A DNA stretch of 64,000 nucleotides, from contig JAGXAN010000012.1 in the NCBI GenBank assembly GCA_019075865.1, positions 1 through 64,000 on the forward strand, in the 5' to 3' direction. Of the stretch, positions 54,177 to 63,452 are shown one piece after another. The translations under genes were made by a program, and so were the position numbers. Below the pieces are notes generated by a model. That model saw nothing but the letters and a program-made list of their open reading frames with translations, was not told the origin of the DNA and searched no databases. Source of the DNA: Hyphomicrobiales bacterium (GTDB taxonomy: Bacteria; Pseudomonadota; Alphaproteobacteria; Rhizobiales; Beijerinckiaceae). Every line of letters begins with the position of its first letter. The first letter of the stretch is position 1.

Positions 54177-55823
54177 ATGACCGACAAACTCAAAAGCACG
54201 ATCAGCCGCCGCGCCGTCATAGCCGCGCTGGGTGGCGTAGCTGCAATTTCCGCCGCACGTGTCCACGCCCAGGGGATGGGTGGAAAAGGCATGGGTGGCA
54301 TGAATATGGGTGGCATGAATATGGGCGGCATGAATATGGGAGACATGCGCGGCGATAGCGAACCGGCCACGATTGCCAGTGGCACCGACTATTCGCGCGC
54401 GCTGATCGTGCCGGCGCAATTGACCGGCACGCCAGCGGCAGATGGCAGCCTGCGTTATGATCTGGAAATTGGCACCGCAAAAGCCGAATTGCTGCCGGGT
54501 CTGGTGACGCCGGTGCTGGCCTATAATGGCAGCGTACCCGGCCCAACCCTGCGTGCACCGCGCGGCAAAAAACTGCATGTACATATCACCAACCATCTTG
54601 AGGAGACGACCACCGTTCACTGGCATGGCGCGCATGTGCCGGCTGCACAGGATGGCGGCACGCATAATCTGATCGCGGTTGGCGGCACGCTCGATAATCA
54701 TTTCTCGCTCGACCAACCCGGCGCGAGCCTTTGGTACCATCCCCACCCCGACGGCCGCACCGGGGCCCAGGTCTATGCCGGCTTGGCGGGGCTGCTGCTG
54801 GTCGATGACGGCGAAGATGCCAAACTGGGGCTGCCCACGCGCTATGGCATCGACGACCTGCCGATCATCCTTCAGGATCGCAAGATCACCGCCAGCGGCG
54901 AACTTGACTATATGCCCACCATGATGGACGCGATGGGCATGAAGGGTGACCATCTGTTGGTCAATGGCCGCGAGCGACCCTTTGTCCAAGTACCGGCGGG
55001 TTGGGTGCGGTTGCGCGTGCTCAACGGCTCCAATGCCCGGCTTTATACGCTGGGCTTTGCCGATGATCGCCGCTTCCATGTGATTGCCGGTGATGCCAGC
55101 CTGCTCGCGGCACCAGTTGCCATGACCCGCCTGCTTCTGGCCCCCGCCGAACGGGTAGAATTGATGGTCGATGTTTCCAACGACAGCGGCAAGACACTGG
55201 AACTGATGAATTATGGCCTCAAGGGCATGGACCGGCTCTCATCCATGGCCATGGACTTTGACGCGATCGATGCACATGCATCCGGTTTGATGCAATTGCG
55301 AATTGGTGCGGCCGATGGCAAGGGCGGCACCCTGCCCGCGCATCTCATCGACCTGCCCGAACCCCTGTCCACAACCACCAAGCGCCGCTTCACGCTGGAT
55401 GATCGCATGGGCGGAATGATGGGTGGCGGCATGGGTGGCATGGCAGGAATGGCAAAAATGGGCGGCATGGGTGGTATGGCCAAGGGCATGTTCCTCATCA
55501 ATGGCCAATCCATGGACATGAACCGCATTGACGTGAAAGTGAAGCTTGGCACGACCGAGATTTGGGAAATTTCCAACACCGCCCATATGGCGCATCCGTT
55601 CCACTTCCATGGCACCTCGTTCCGCATTCTATCGCGCAACGGCGCGCCGCCCCCGGCCCATGAGCAGGGTTTCAAGGACGTGGTTCTGGTGCGCCAGGAC
55701 GAAACGGTGCAGGTGGTGGCCCGGTTCGACCAACCCGCCGACGCAGATCACCCGTTCATGTTCCACTGCCATATTCTTGAACATGAGGATGCGGGCATGA
55801 TGGGCCAATTCACGGTGGCATAA
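54177..55823 (+). CDS. Methionine-rich multicopper oxidase (CueO-like)
   Basis: 548 residues with a Tat signal (TISRRAVIAALGGVAAI). Copper ligands are all present: TTVHWHGAHVP, SLWYHPHPDGRT, HPFHFHGTSFRIL and HCHILEHEDAGMM (T1/T2/T3 sites). There are two Met/Gly-rich stretches, one just after the signal peptide (about 31-60) and one at about 408-440 (RMGGMMGGGMGGMAGMA), like the Met-rich regions that bind Cu(I) in CueO. Probable role: periplasmic cuprous oxidase and copper tolerance. The ATG at 54177 gives the Tat signal. Other copper genes are not seen nearby. Confidence 0.88.
   Translation: MTDKLKSTISRRAVIAALGGVAAISAARVHAQGMGGKGMGGMNMGGMNMGGMNMGDMRGDSEPATIASGTDYSRALIVPAQLTGTPAADGSLRYDLEIGTAKAELLPGLVTPVLAYNGSVPGPTLRAPRGKKLHVHITNHLEETTTVHWHGAHVPAAQDGGTHNLIAVGGTLDNHFSLDQPGASLWYHPHPDGRTGAQVYAGLAGLLLVDDGEDAKLGLPTRYGIDDLPIILQDRKITASGELDYMPTMMDAMGMKGDHLLVNGRERPFVQVPAGWVRLRVLNGSNARLYTLGFADDRRFHVIAGDASLLAAPVAMTRLLLAPAERVELMVDVSNDSGKTLELMNYGLKGMDRLSSMAMDFDAIDAHASGLMQLRIGAADGKGGTLPAHLIDLPEPLSTTTKRRFTLDDRMGGMMGGGMGGMAGMAKMGGMGGMAKGMFLINGQSMDMNRIDVKVKLGTTEIWEISNTAHMAHPFHFHGTSFRILSRNGAPPPAHEQGFKDVVLVRQDETVQVVARFDQPADADHPFMFHCHILEHEDAGMMGQFTVA
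54297..54341 (+). repeat. 15-bp tandem repeat encoding GMNMG units
   Basis: Three near-identical copies of GGCATGAATATGGGT, differing only in the last base, encode GMNMG repeats near the mature N-terminus of the multicopper oxidase. Being in frame, gain or loss of copies would change Met-rich length without breaking the gene. A looser Met/Gly repeat lies at 55408-55490. Confidence 0.85.
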
Positions 55824-55864
55824 CTGAGCCAGGCGCCGCGCATGGATTCGGGCGGCGCAGCCGC

Positions 55865-56317
55865 TCACTGCATGGCAGGAAGTTGCAGCCCTCCCGCCCG
55901 GCCAAGACTGCGCTTCTGGAATGCTTCGATCCCATATTCGAGGCTGGCGGCGATACGTTCGGCCCGCTCAATGAAATGCTCGGCGGCGGCAGCAGGTGTC
56001 AAGTCGTGCGCTGTGGCCCGAAACAGCATCAGCCAGCGGTCAAAATCCGACGCCTCGACCGCCAGCGGCTGATGCGCCTGCATCGGGCGGCCATGGTAAT
56101 CACCGGTCATCAATGCAACCGAAGACCAGAATGCGCACATCCGCCCCAGATGCATGGGCCATCGCTCATCCGGAATATGCGCGGCAAATATCGGTGCCAG
56201 CACCGGGTCAGCCCGCACCCGATCATAAAACCCATGCACCAGACGGGCGATCATCGCTTCATCTATGCCGGTGCGGGCGACAATGTCAGCCCGGCTCCGC
56301 TCGCGATCAGGTATCAT
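55865..56317 (-). CDS. Group III truncated haemoglobin
   Basis: 150 residues of the 2-on-2 globin fold. It shows IARLVHGFYDRVRADPVLAPIFAAHI, ERWPMHLGRMCAFWSSVALMTGDYHGRPMQAHQPL, a pattern of group III trHbs (Trp and the proximal His in the HxP-like AHQPL region). Such globins bind O2 and NO. The start at ATG 56317 matches the family N-terminus; longer readings to 56542 have no homology. It converges with the multicopper oxidase gene. An AT-rich palindrome lies 45 bases upstream. Confidence 0.82.
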   Translation of the reverse strand: MIPDRERSRADIVARTGIDEAMIARLVHGFYDRVRADPVLAPIFAAHIPDERWPMHLGRMCAFWSSVALMTGDYHGRPMQAHQPLAVEASDFDRWLMLFRATAHDLTPAAAAEHFIERAERIAASLEYGIEAFQKRSLGRAGGLQLPAMQ

Positions 56318-56361
56318 CAAAGCCCTCAAATCAAGTTGCAATAACGCATTTTGTGAGGCTA

Positions 56362-56384
56362 AACTTATATCAAAAATATATGTT
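56362..56384. promoter_or_regulatory. AT-rich palindrome upstream of truncated haemoglobin
   Basis: Arms AACTTATAT (56362-56370) and ATATATGTT (56376-56384) with a CAAAA spacer match at 8 of 9 positions. The size and AT richness resemble NsrR-type (nitric oxide) or similar Rrf2 operators, but the sequence does not match a known consensus closely. Confidence 0.4.
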
Positions 56385-56538
56385 TTACGATGAGGCAATA
56401 AGCCACAAGCGGGGATGGGAATGATAAGCGTGTGCCTCATAACCCGCGTGAAAGGTGCAGCCCGCCCTGCGCCACCACAACGGCATCTACACATGGGCCT
56501 AAGGTTTGAGTTTTGAACCCTTCCCTCACCCCTACCCC

Positions 56539-57453
56539 TCACCCCTGCCCGGCATAGGTCGCCAAATTGGCATTCAAAACGGCGACAAATTCATCCCGCA
56601 CTGGGTCGCGCGAGCCTTTGGGCCAGGCGGCGGCTAGCGGCAGGCGGTGCATCTTCTCATCGCCCCCGCTGCGCAACGGCACGTAGCGCACGCCTGTTGG
56701 CGCCATGCGGGATATCCAGCGCGGCACGATCGCCACCCCAAGCCCGGCGGCAACCAGACTGACAATGGTCTGCTTTTCCTCCGCGATTTGCGCAATCTTC
56801 GCCTTCAGCTGCGCCTGCGCGAAAAGCTTGATCGTCAGATCATGACTATGGGGCCGCGAGCGCCGCTCGGGCACGATCAGCGGCTCGTTTGCAAGATCGT
56901 GAACGGTCACCCATTCACGCTGCGCCAAAATATGGGCGACCGGCACAGCAACCACTGCTGTTTCATGAAACAGAAATTGAAACGCGATTCGCTTGTCGAG
57001 GGTTTCGGGCGGCCGCACGAAGGCCAGATCGAGCCGCCCATTCAGGAGTTTTGGCAAAAGCTTGATGGTTTTGTCTTCAAAAATATGGATCGCCACATCC
57101 GCCCGTACCATCTGGAAATCATGCAGCAGCAATGGTAATAGCCCGGCTGCGGCACTGTCGATCGCGCCTACCTTGAGGCTGCTCGCCCGCGCCCTGCCGC
57201 GAGCGCGAAACCGCCCGGCCAGTTCATCCGCCCTTGCCAGCAACACCGGCGCTTCCTCCAGCAGCAAGTGGCCGTCCTCGGTCAAGGCAACATTGCGCGT
57301 CGTGCGCGCGAACAGCGTCGTGCCCAAATCCGCCTCCAGAAGCCGGATATAGCGCCCAAGCGCCGATGGCATCATCCCGAGCTTTTGCGCCGCCCTGCCA
57401 AAATGCAACGCATCGGCCACCGCCACAAAGCACCGCAATTCGTGCAAATCCAT
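56539..57453 (-). CDS. ttuA: LysR-family regulator, likely TtuA
   Basis: 304 residues. HTH at the N-terminus ([25 protein letters not shown], then [18 protein letters not shown]), linker, and LysR substrate-binding domain ([39 protein letters not shown]). It diverges from the transporter-tartrate dehydrogenase operon, the same position as ttuA in Agrobacterium vitis, hence the name. Tartrate or a metabolite is the likely co-inducer. Confidence 0.82.
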   Translation of the reverse strand: MDLHELRCFVAVADALHFGRAAQKLGMMPSALGRYIRLLEADLGTTLFARTTRNVALTEDGHLLLEEAPVLLARADELAGRFRARGRARASSLKVGAIDSAAAGLLPLLLHDFQMVRADVAIHIFEDKTIKLLPKLLNGRLDLAFVRPPETLDKRIAFQFLFHETAVVAVPVAHILAQREWVTVHDLANEPLIVPERRSRPHSHDLTIKLFAQAQLKAKIAQIAEEKQTIVSLVAAGLGVAIVPRWISRMAPTGVRYVPLRSGGDEKMHRLPLAAAWPKGSRDPVRDEFVAVLNANLATYAGQG

Positions 57454-57474
57454 AGGCGCCTCCCGCGCCGGAAA

Positions 57475-57495
57475 TTATATCATTTTTTTGTATAA
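57475..57495. promoter_or_regulatory. LysR-type operator-like dyad in ttuA-ttuB gap
   Basis: TTATA (57475-57479) and TATAA (57491-57495) flank TCATTTTTTTG. T-N11-A type half-sites and AT richness fit a LysR-family box between the divergent genes. No clear promoter pair was assigned. Seen motif; binding inferred. Confidence 0.35.
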
Positions 57496-57590
57496 ATCCA
57501 TGGCGATTGAGTTGGCAGGGCAAGCGGCGCAAAAACGGGGCGCACGCAGTCAAAACTGCGAATGAGACAATAACTCCGGCGAGGATCAAA

Positions 57591-58895
57591 ATGACAACAG
57601 AAGTTGAAACGCGCACCTTGCGCAAGATTACGCTGCGCATCATTCCATTTGTAATGCTGCTCTATTTTGTGGCGTTTATTGACCGCGTGAACATTGGTTT
57701 TGCCGCGCTAACCATGAACAAGTCTCTGGGGTTCAGCCCCGCTGTGTTCGGCTTCGGAGCTGGCATCTTTTTCTTCGGCTACTTTTTGTTCGAAGTGCCC
57801 TCCAACATAGCGCTGCACAAATTGGGCGCACGCATCTGGATTGCCCGTGTCATGATCACATGGGGCCTCATTTCCGGGGCCATGGTGTTTGTGCATGGTA
57901 GCACGAGCTTTTATGTAACACGCTTTCTGTTGGGTGCCGCCGAGGCGGGTTTCTTTCCTGGCATCATCCTTTATTTGAGCTATTGGTTCCCGGCCCGTCA
58001 GCGCGCCGCCGTGACCGCTTGGTTCATGGCAGCCGCCTCGCTTTCAACCGCACTGGGCTCACCCATTTCCGGCGCGCTGCTGCAGATGAACGGTCTATTG
58101 GGGCTGGCCGGCTGGCAATGGATGTTCCTGCTCGAAGCGGCACCTGCCATTCTGCTCGGCTTTGTTGTCCTCGGCTTCATGACCGACCGTCCGGAACAGG
58201 CAAAATGGCTCGCGCCAGATGAACAAAACTGGCTGACAGCCTCGCTGCGTGCCGAAAACGCCAACCTGCCACCGGGCGCAGGGCACGGCTTCTGGCAAGG
58301 TCTCACCGATCCACGCGTTCTCGCGCTGTCACTGGTATATTTTGGAACCTCCGCCGGCCTGTACACTTTGGGTATTTGGGCACCACAAATCATCAAGCAA
58401 TTTGGCTTGACATCGTTGCAGGTTGGTTTTGTCAACGCCATTCCGGCTGTAATTTCCATTTTTGCCATGGTTTTGTGGGCCCGCAATTCCGACCGAAGCA
58501 ATGAGCGGACTTGGCATGTCGTCATCATGTGCGTTCTCGCAGCAATAGGGCTTGTGCTGGCGGGTATCTCCACCACAATCGTGACGGTGCTTGCGGCACT
58601 GACCCTTGTCAACATTGGTATCAGTTCAGCCAAGCCGCCCCTGTGGAGCATGCCAACCCTGTTTCTGTCCGGCACCGCTGCCGCAACAGGCATCGCGACC
58701 ATCAATTCCATCGGCAATCTCGGCGGCTTTGTCGGCCCTTACATGATCGGCTGGATCAAGGGTGTGACGGGTAGCTTTGCAGGCGGATTGTATTTTGTCG
58801 CCGGGCTTGTGATGCTATCGGCCGTGTTGACTTTAATTCTGGCCCGCATTGGTGGCACTGCCGCCACCAAAACAACACAAAACATCCATTCATGA
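57591..58895 (+). CDS. ttuB: MFS tartrate transporter, TtuB-like
   Basis: 434-residue major-facilitator (anion:cation symporter group) protein with 12 helices. Motifs: FVAFIDRVNIGFAALTMNK, FEVPSNIALHKLGARIWIARVMITWG, FLLGAAEAGFFPGIILYLSYWFP, and the loop MTDRPEQAKWL between helices 6 and 7. Start ATG 57591 follows GAGGATCAAA. It is first in the ttuBCDE run and imports tartrate by homology to A. vitis TtuB. Confidence 0.87.
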   Translation: MTTEVETRTLRKITLRIIPFVMLLYFVAFIDRVNIGFAALTMNKSLGFSPAVFGFGAGIFFFGYFLFEVPSNIALHKLGARIWIARVMITWGLISGAMVFVHGSTSFYVTRFLLGAAEAGFFPGIILYLSYWFPARQRAAVTAWFMAAASLSTALGSPISGALLQMNGLLGLAGWQWMFLLEAAPAILLGFVVLGFMTDRPEQAKWLAPDEQNWLTASLRAENANLPPGAGHGFWQGLTDPRVLALSLVYFGTSAGLYTLGIWAPQIIKQFGLTSLQVGFVNAIPAVISIFAMVLWARNSDRSNERTWHVVIMCVLAAIGLVLAGISTTIVTVLAALTLVNIGISSAKPPLWSMPTLFLSGTAAATGIATINSIGNLGGFVGPYMIGWIKGVTGSFAGGLYFVAGLVMLSAVLTLILARIGGTAATKTTQNIHS

Positions 58896-58906
58896 GGGAA
58901 CTTTCC

Positions 58907-59980
58907 ATGCGCACATATTCAATCGCCGCCATCCCCGCCGATGGCATCGGCCCGGAAGTCATCGGCGCGGGCATTCAGGTGCTGCAAGCCCTGCAGGCCC
59001 GCCTTGATGATGTCGAATTTAATTTCACCACCTTTGACTGGGGTTCAGATTATTACCGAAAGCACGGCGAGATGATGCCCGCCAACGGCCTTGCCCTGCT
59101 CAAACCCTTCGATGCAATTTTCTTTGGCGCTGTTGGTGCGCCGGACGTGCCGGACCACATCACGCTTTGGGGCCTGCGCCTGCCGATCTGCCAGGGCTTT
59201 GACCAATATGCCAATGTGCGGCCAACCAAGATTTTGCCCGGCATTACCTCGCCGCTGGCCGGGGTCAAGACCGGAGATCTGGACTGGGTGATTGTTCGCG
59301 AAAATTCCGAAGGCGAATATTCGGGTCATGGCGGCCGCGCCCACCGCGGCATGCCGGAGGAAGTAGGCACCGAAGTCGCCATCTTCACCCGCGTAGGGGT
59401 TACCCGCATTATGCGCTACGCGTTCAAATTGGCTCAAGCCCGCCCGCGCAAATTTCTCACCGTTGTCACCAAATCCAACGCGCAGCGCCACGGCATGGTG
59501 ATGTGGGACGAGATCGCGGCGGAAGTGGCGACGGAATTCCCGGATGTGACCTGGGACAAGATGCTGGTCGATGCCATGACTGTGCGCATGACCCTGCATC
59601 CCAAAAGCCTCGACACCATTGTCGCGACCAATCTGCATGCTGACATTCTGTCAGACCTTGCGGGCGCTTTGGCGGGCAGCCTTGGCGTCGCCCCCACGGC
59701 CAATATTGACCCGCAACGGCGCTTCCCCTCGATGTTCGAGCCGATCCACGGCTCAGCTTTCGACATTACCGGCAAAGGCATCGCCAATCCGGTCGCCACA
59801 TTCTGGACGGCCTCCCAGATGCTCGAACATATCGGTGAACCAGATGCCGCCGCGCGCCTGATGCGCGCGGTCGAGCGTGTATGTGCCGCCGGTATCCTGA
59901 CGCCCGACGTAGGTGGCAAATCCACGACCGCGCAGGTGACGCAAGCCGTAATCAGCGCCATCCAGAGCGCCAATGATTGA
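58907..59980 (+). CDS. ttuC: Tartrate dehydrogenase, TtuC-like
   Basis: 357-residue Mn/NAD-dependent beta-decarboxylating dehydrogenase family: YSIAAIPADGIGPEVIG, FGAVGAPDVPDHITLWGLRLPICQGFDQYANVRP, ENSEGEYSGHGGR, VTKSNAQRHGM (catalytic Lys), MFEPIHGSAFDITGKGIANP. HITLWG distinguishes tartrate/D-malate enzymes from LeuB. The start ATG 58907 has GAGGGAA eight bases upstream; an ATG at 58892 that overlaps the ttuB stop is less likely. Converts tartrate to oxaloglycolate or D-glycerate. Confidence 0.9.
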   Translation: MRTYSIAAIPADGIGPEVIGAGIQVLQALQARLDDVEFNFTTFDWGSDYYRKHGEMMPANGLALLKPFDAIFFGAVGAPDVPDHITLWGLRLPICQGFDQYANVRPTKILPGITSPLAGVKTGDLDWVIVRENSEGEYSGHGGRAHRGMPEEVGTEVAIFTRVGVTRIMRYAFKLAQARPRKFLTVVTKSNAQRHGMVMWDEIAAEVATEFPDVTWDKMLVDAMTVRMTLHPKSLDTIVATNLHADILSDLAGALAGSLGVAPTANIDPQRRFPSMFEPIHGSAFDITGKGIANPVATFWTASQMLEHIGEPDAAARLMRAVERVCAAGILTPDVGGKSTTAQVTQAVISAIQSAND

Positions 59981-59989
59981 GGATGCGAA

Positions 59990-61261
59990 ATGACGCATTG
60001 GACGGATGCAAACGCCCGCACCCTTCTGCGGCAGATGTTTGATGCCGCGATTGTCAGCGCCAATCCGGCCCGTGCCGTTTTGGCTCATCTTCCGCAAAAG
60101 CCGAAGGGTCGCTGCATCGTGGTTGGAGCAGGCAAAGCCTCCGCCGCAATGGCTGCGGCGCTTGATACAGCTTGGCCCGATGTGAACCTCTCAGGCGTCG
60201 TGGTGACCCGCGATGGCCATGCGGTTCCCGCCGGTCGTATCAAAATACTGGAAGCGTCGCACCCCGTGCCCGATTCCAGGAGCGTGGCAGCGGCCCAACA
60301 GATCACGGATGCCGTGCAGGGGTTGAGCGGCGACGATTTGGTCATAGCATTGATTTCCGGCGGCGGTTCGGCGTTGATGACCATGCCCGCCGGCAGAATG
60401 AGCCTCGCGGACAAGCAGGCCGTCAACCGCGAATTGCTGGCCAGTGGCGCCACCATCGACGACATGAATATCGTCCGAAAGCATCTCTCGCGCATCAAGG
60501 GCGGGCGTCTGGCTATGGCCGCACGGCCCGCGAGGCTGTTGACGCTGGTGATTTCGGATGTGCCAGGGGATGATCCGGCCATCATCGCTTCGGGGCCAAC
60601 CATTGCGGACGCCAGCACCCGGGCGCAGGCGCGCGACATCGTGACGCGAACCAATATGCGCTTGCCCGCCTCGGCAATTGAAGTGCTGGCGGGGAGCGAG
60701 GACGCGCGCGAAACGGGCACATTTTCAGATGTGGTGCATGTGATAGCAGCTCCGCTCATGGCACTGGAGGCCGCCGCCAAGCTTGCGCAAGCGGCGGGCG
60801 TGACGCCCATGATTTTGGGCGATGCACTCGAAGGTGAAGCCAGCGAACTTGGCATATTCATGGCCGGCATGGCGCAAAGCGTCAAACGCCACGGCTTACC
60901 CGTAAAGGCCCCGGCGGTGCTGCTCTCGGGCGGTGAAACCACGGTCAGTATCGGCCATGGCCATGCCGGCAGGGGCGGTCGCAACACCGAGTTTCTGCTC
61001 AGCTTTGCGCTCGCCAACAAGGACGCGCCCGCCATATGGGCTCTGGCCGGCGACAGCGACGGCATTGATGGAACCGAGGATGCCGCAGGCGCGATTGTCA
61101 CACCCGATACATTGTCACGCGGTAATCTTGCGGAGATGGACATCCGTAATTTTTTGCGTGACCATGATTCATACTGCTATTTTGATGCTATCAACGATTT
61201 GATCCGCACGGGTCCGACCTTGACGAACGTCAACGATATTCGTGCCATCCTCATAACTTAA
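59990..61261 (+). CDS. ttuD: Glycerate 2-kinase/hydroxypyruvate reductase family, TtuD
   Basis: 423-residue DUF4147/MOFRL protein: VVGAGKASAAMAAAL, LEASHPVPDSRSVAAAQQI, ALISGGGSALM, IRKHLS-like NIVRKHLSRIKGGRLA, ISDVPGDDPAIIASGPT, and near the C-terminus LSGGETTVSIGHGHAGRGGRNTE. The A. vitis protein was named hydroxypyruvate reductase, but this family is better known as glycerate 2-kinase. Either role feeds tartrate carbon to 2-phosphoglycerate. It is nine bases after ttuC and nine before pyk. Confidence 0.87.
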   Translation: MTHWTDANARTLLRQMFDAAIVSANPARAVLAHLPQKPKGRCIVVGAGKASAAMAAALDTAWPDVNLSGVVVTRDGHAVPAGRIKILEASHPVPDSRSVAAAQQITDAVQGLSGDDLVIALISGGGSALMTMPAGRMSLADKQAVNRELLASGATIDDMNIVRKHLSRIKGGRLAMAARPARLLTLVISDVPGDDPAIIASGPTIADASTRAQARDIVTRTNMRLPASAIEVLAGSEDARETGTFSDVVHVIAAPLMALEAAAKLAQAAGVTPMILGDALEGEASELGIFMAGMAQSVKRHGLPVKAPAVLLSGGETTVSIGHGHAGRGGRNTEFLLSFALANKDAPAIWALAGDSDGIDGTEDAAGAIVTPDTLSRGNLAEMDIRNFLRDHDSYCYFDAINDLIRTGPTLTNVNDIRAILIT

Positions 61262-61270
61262 GGAATCCCG

Positions 61271-62683
61271 ATGCACCGCCAACGTAAAGCCAAAATACTT
61301 GCAACCGTTGGCCCGGCAAGTTCCTCGCCGGAAATGCTCAGGAAGCTGTTGCTGGCCGGCGTGGATACGTTCCGCCTCAACTTCAGCCACGGCACCCATG
61401 AAGATCACGCCAAGGTTCATGCCGCCATTCGCGCGCTGGAAACCGAGGTCAACCGGCCCATCGGTATTTTGCAGGATTTGCAAGGCCCGAAAATCCGTGT
61501 GGGCAAGATCGAGGGTGACAAGATCAGCGTGCAAGCAGGCGAAATGCTGCGCTTCGTCCAGACTTCGGCTGAAGGCGGCAAGGACGCCATCCCGCTGCCG
61601 CACCCCGAAATATTTGCGGTGATTTCGCCCGGCGATGACCTGCTCATCGACGACGGCCGGGTTCGGGTGCGCGTGCGGGGCATTTTGACCGATGAATTGA
61701 CCGCCGAAGTCATCACCGGCGGCATCATCTCGAACCGCAAGGGCGTCAACCTTCCCGGCACCATTCTTGATGTATCGCCACTCACCGCCAAGGATCGCGC
61801 CGATCTGGAATTTGGCCTCGCCCTGGGCATGGATTGGGTCGCGCTGTCCTTCGTGCAAAAGCCGGGGGATCTGATTGAGGCCCGCGCCCTGATCGGTGAT
61901 CGTGCCGGCCTCGTCGCCAAAATCGAAAAGCCCTCCGCGCTCGATCACATTGACGCCATTATCGCGCTGACCGACGCCGTCATGATCGCCCGCGGCGATC
62001 TGGGCGTCGAAATTCCGCATTGGGAAGTGCCGGGTCGCCAGAAGGAATTGATCCGCGCCTGCCGTCTTGCGGTCAAGCCGGTTATCGTCGCGACGCAAAT
62101 GCTCGATTCGATGGTAGCCGCGCCCACGCCGACCCGCGCCGAGGCTTCCGACGTCGCCACCGCCATTTACGACGGTGCCGACGCGGTGATGTTATCGGCT
62201 GAATCGGCTTCCGGCGATTATCCGGTTGAGACTGTCACCATGATGGACCGGATCATCCAGAGCACCGAAGGGCACAAGCTTTACCGCTCGATCATCGCCG
62301 CATCGCAAAGCAGCGAAGTGCAGTCGCCACCGCACGCCATCGCCGGTGCCGCCGCCGATCTGGCCGAATCCATCCATTGCCCCGCCATTGTCGCCTTCAC
62401 CTCCAGCGGCACCACGGCGGCGCGCATTGCCCGCAAGCGCCCAAGCGTCGCCATTATGGCCATCACTCCGCACATCAATGTGGCGCGGCGGCTCTGCCTG
62501 ATGTGGGGCATCCACAGCGTCGTCTCTCAGGACATTCACACCTACGAGGAAATGGTCACCGAGGCATCGCGGCAAGTGCTTGCCGAGAATTTTGCTACAC
62601 GCGGGCAATGTGTCGTGGTTGTCGCCGGCATTCCCTTTGCGCAGGCGGGCACCACCAACAACCTTCGCGTCGTGCAATGCTGA
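61271..62683 (+). CDS. pyk: Pyruvate kinase
   Basis: 470 residues: KILATVGPASSSPEM, FRLNFSHGTHEDH, LQDLQGPKIRVGKIEG, IEKPSALDHIDAII with active-site Lys, MIARGDLGVEIPHWEVPGRQKELI, and TRAEASDVATAIYDGADAVMLSAESASG. Length is normal for the enzyme. It ends the tartrate operon, where A. vitis has ttuE, a pyruvate kinase, so it completes tartrate to pyruvate conversion. It may be a second, operon-specific copy. Confidence 0.95.
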   Translation: MHRQRKAKILATVGPASSSPEMLRKLLLAGVDTFRLNFSHGTHEDHAKVHAAIRALETEVNRPIGILQDLQGPKIRVGKIEGDKISVQAGEMLRFVQTSAEGGKDAIPLPHPEIFAVISPGDDLLIDDGRVRVRVRGILTDELTAEVITGGIISNRKGVNLPGTILDVSPLTAKDRADLEFGLALGMDWVALSFVQKPGDLIEARALIGDRAGLVAKIEKPSALDHIDAIIALTDAVMIARGDLGVEIPHWEVPGRQKELIRACRLAVKPVIVATQMLDSMVAAPTPTRAEASDVATAIYDGADAVMLSAESASGDYPVETVTMMDRIIQSTEGHKLYRSIIAASQSSEVQSPPHAIAGAAADLAESIHCPAIVAFTSSGTTAARIARKRPSVAIMAITPHINVARRLCLMWGIHSVVSQDIHTYEEMVTEASRQVLAENFATRGQCVVVVAGIPFAQAGTTNNLRVVQC

Positions 62684-62699
62684 AGGGCGCGGGTCGCGG

Positions 62700-63452
62700 C
62701 TATTCCCGCAAGGCGGGCAAGCCAATGCCCGTGCTCTCGAAGCCACCATCGACGGCAATGATCTGCCCGGAGACATAGGAAGCGTTTTCCGAGCACAGGA
62801 AGGTGATGACACGCCCGATCTCCTGCTCGCTGCCGTAGCGGTTGAGCGGGATCGCATCATGGTAGGCGGCGATGATGGCAGGCGAATGCACCGCCATTGC
62901 CAGCTTGGTGCGCACCGGCCCCGGACAAACACAATTGGCGCGAATGCCAAATTCGCCGAGTTCCGCAGCCTGCTGCTTGGTCAGGTGGATGACCGCAGCC
63001 TTGGACGTGCCATAAGCGACGCGCAAGGTGGAAGCGCGAAGGCCGGAAATCGACGCGATGTTGACGATGGCCCCGCGCGACGCCTTGAGCGCCGGGGTGC
63101 AAGCTTGCGTCACCAGAAACACGCCATCCAGATTGGTCTCCATCACCCGCCGCCAGCGAGCAAAATCCGTGCCTTCTATCGGGCCAAAATCCGCCACACC
63201 GGCATTGTTTACCAGAGCATCGATTCGGCCAAAACCGTGCATGACGGCCTTTACCATTTCATCCACTTCATCGGGAATGGAAACATCCTGAAAGAACGCC
63301 GAAGCGCCATTGATGCCCGCAGAGGAGGCGCTCAATTCATCACGGTCGCGATCCACCATCGCCACCCGCCAACCCATCTCAATGAATAGCTTTGTTGTGG
63401 CCAGTCCGATACCGCGCGCAGCACCCGTAACCAATGCAACCTTGTCTGTCAT
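62700..63452 (-). CDS. SDR-family oxidoreductase
   Basis: 250-residue classical short-chain dehydrogenase: VALVTGAARGIGLATTKLF (TGxxxGIG), VNNAGVADFG (NNAG), SISGLRASTLRVAYGTSKAAV with catalytic S, YxxxK, and C-terminal SGQIIAVDGGFESTG. Substrate not predictable; it converges with the pyruvate kinase gene over 16 bases and might reduce a keto-acid or sugar. Start ATG 63452. Confidence 0.87.
   Translation of the reverse strand: MTDKVALVTGAARGIGLATTKLFIEMGWRVAMVDRDRDELSASSAGINGASAFFQDVSIPDEVDEMVKAVMHGFGRIDALVNNAGVADFGPIEGTDFARWRRVMETNLDGVFLVTQACTPALKASRGAIVNIASISGLRASTLRVAYGTSKAAVIHLTKQQAAELGEFGIRANCVCPGPVRTKLAMAVHSPAIIAAYHDAIPLNRYGSEQEIGRVITFLCSENASYVSGQIIAVDGGFESTGIGLPALRE

Noticed and set aside
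54297-54341. Possible CRISPR-like or minisatellite array
   Set aside because: Only three contiguous 15-bp units with no spacers, in frame inside the multicopper oxidase gene.
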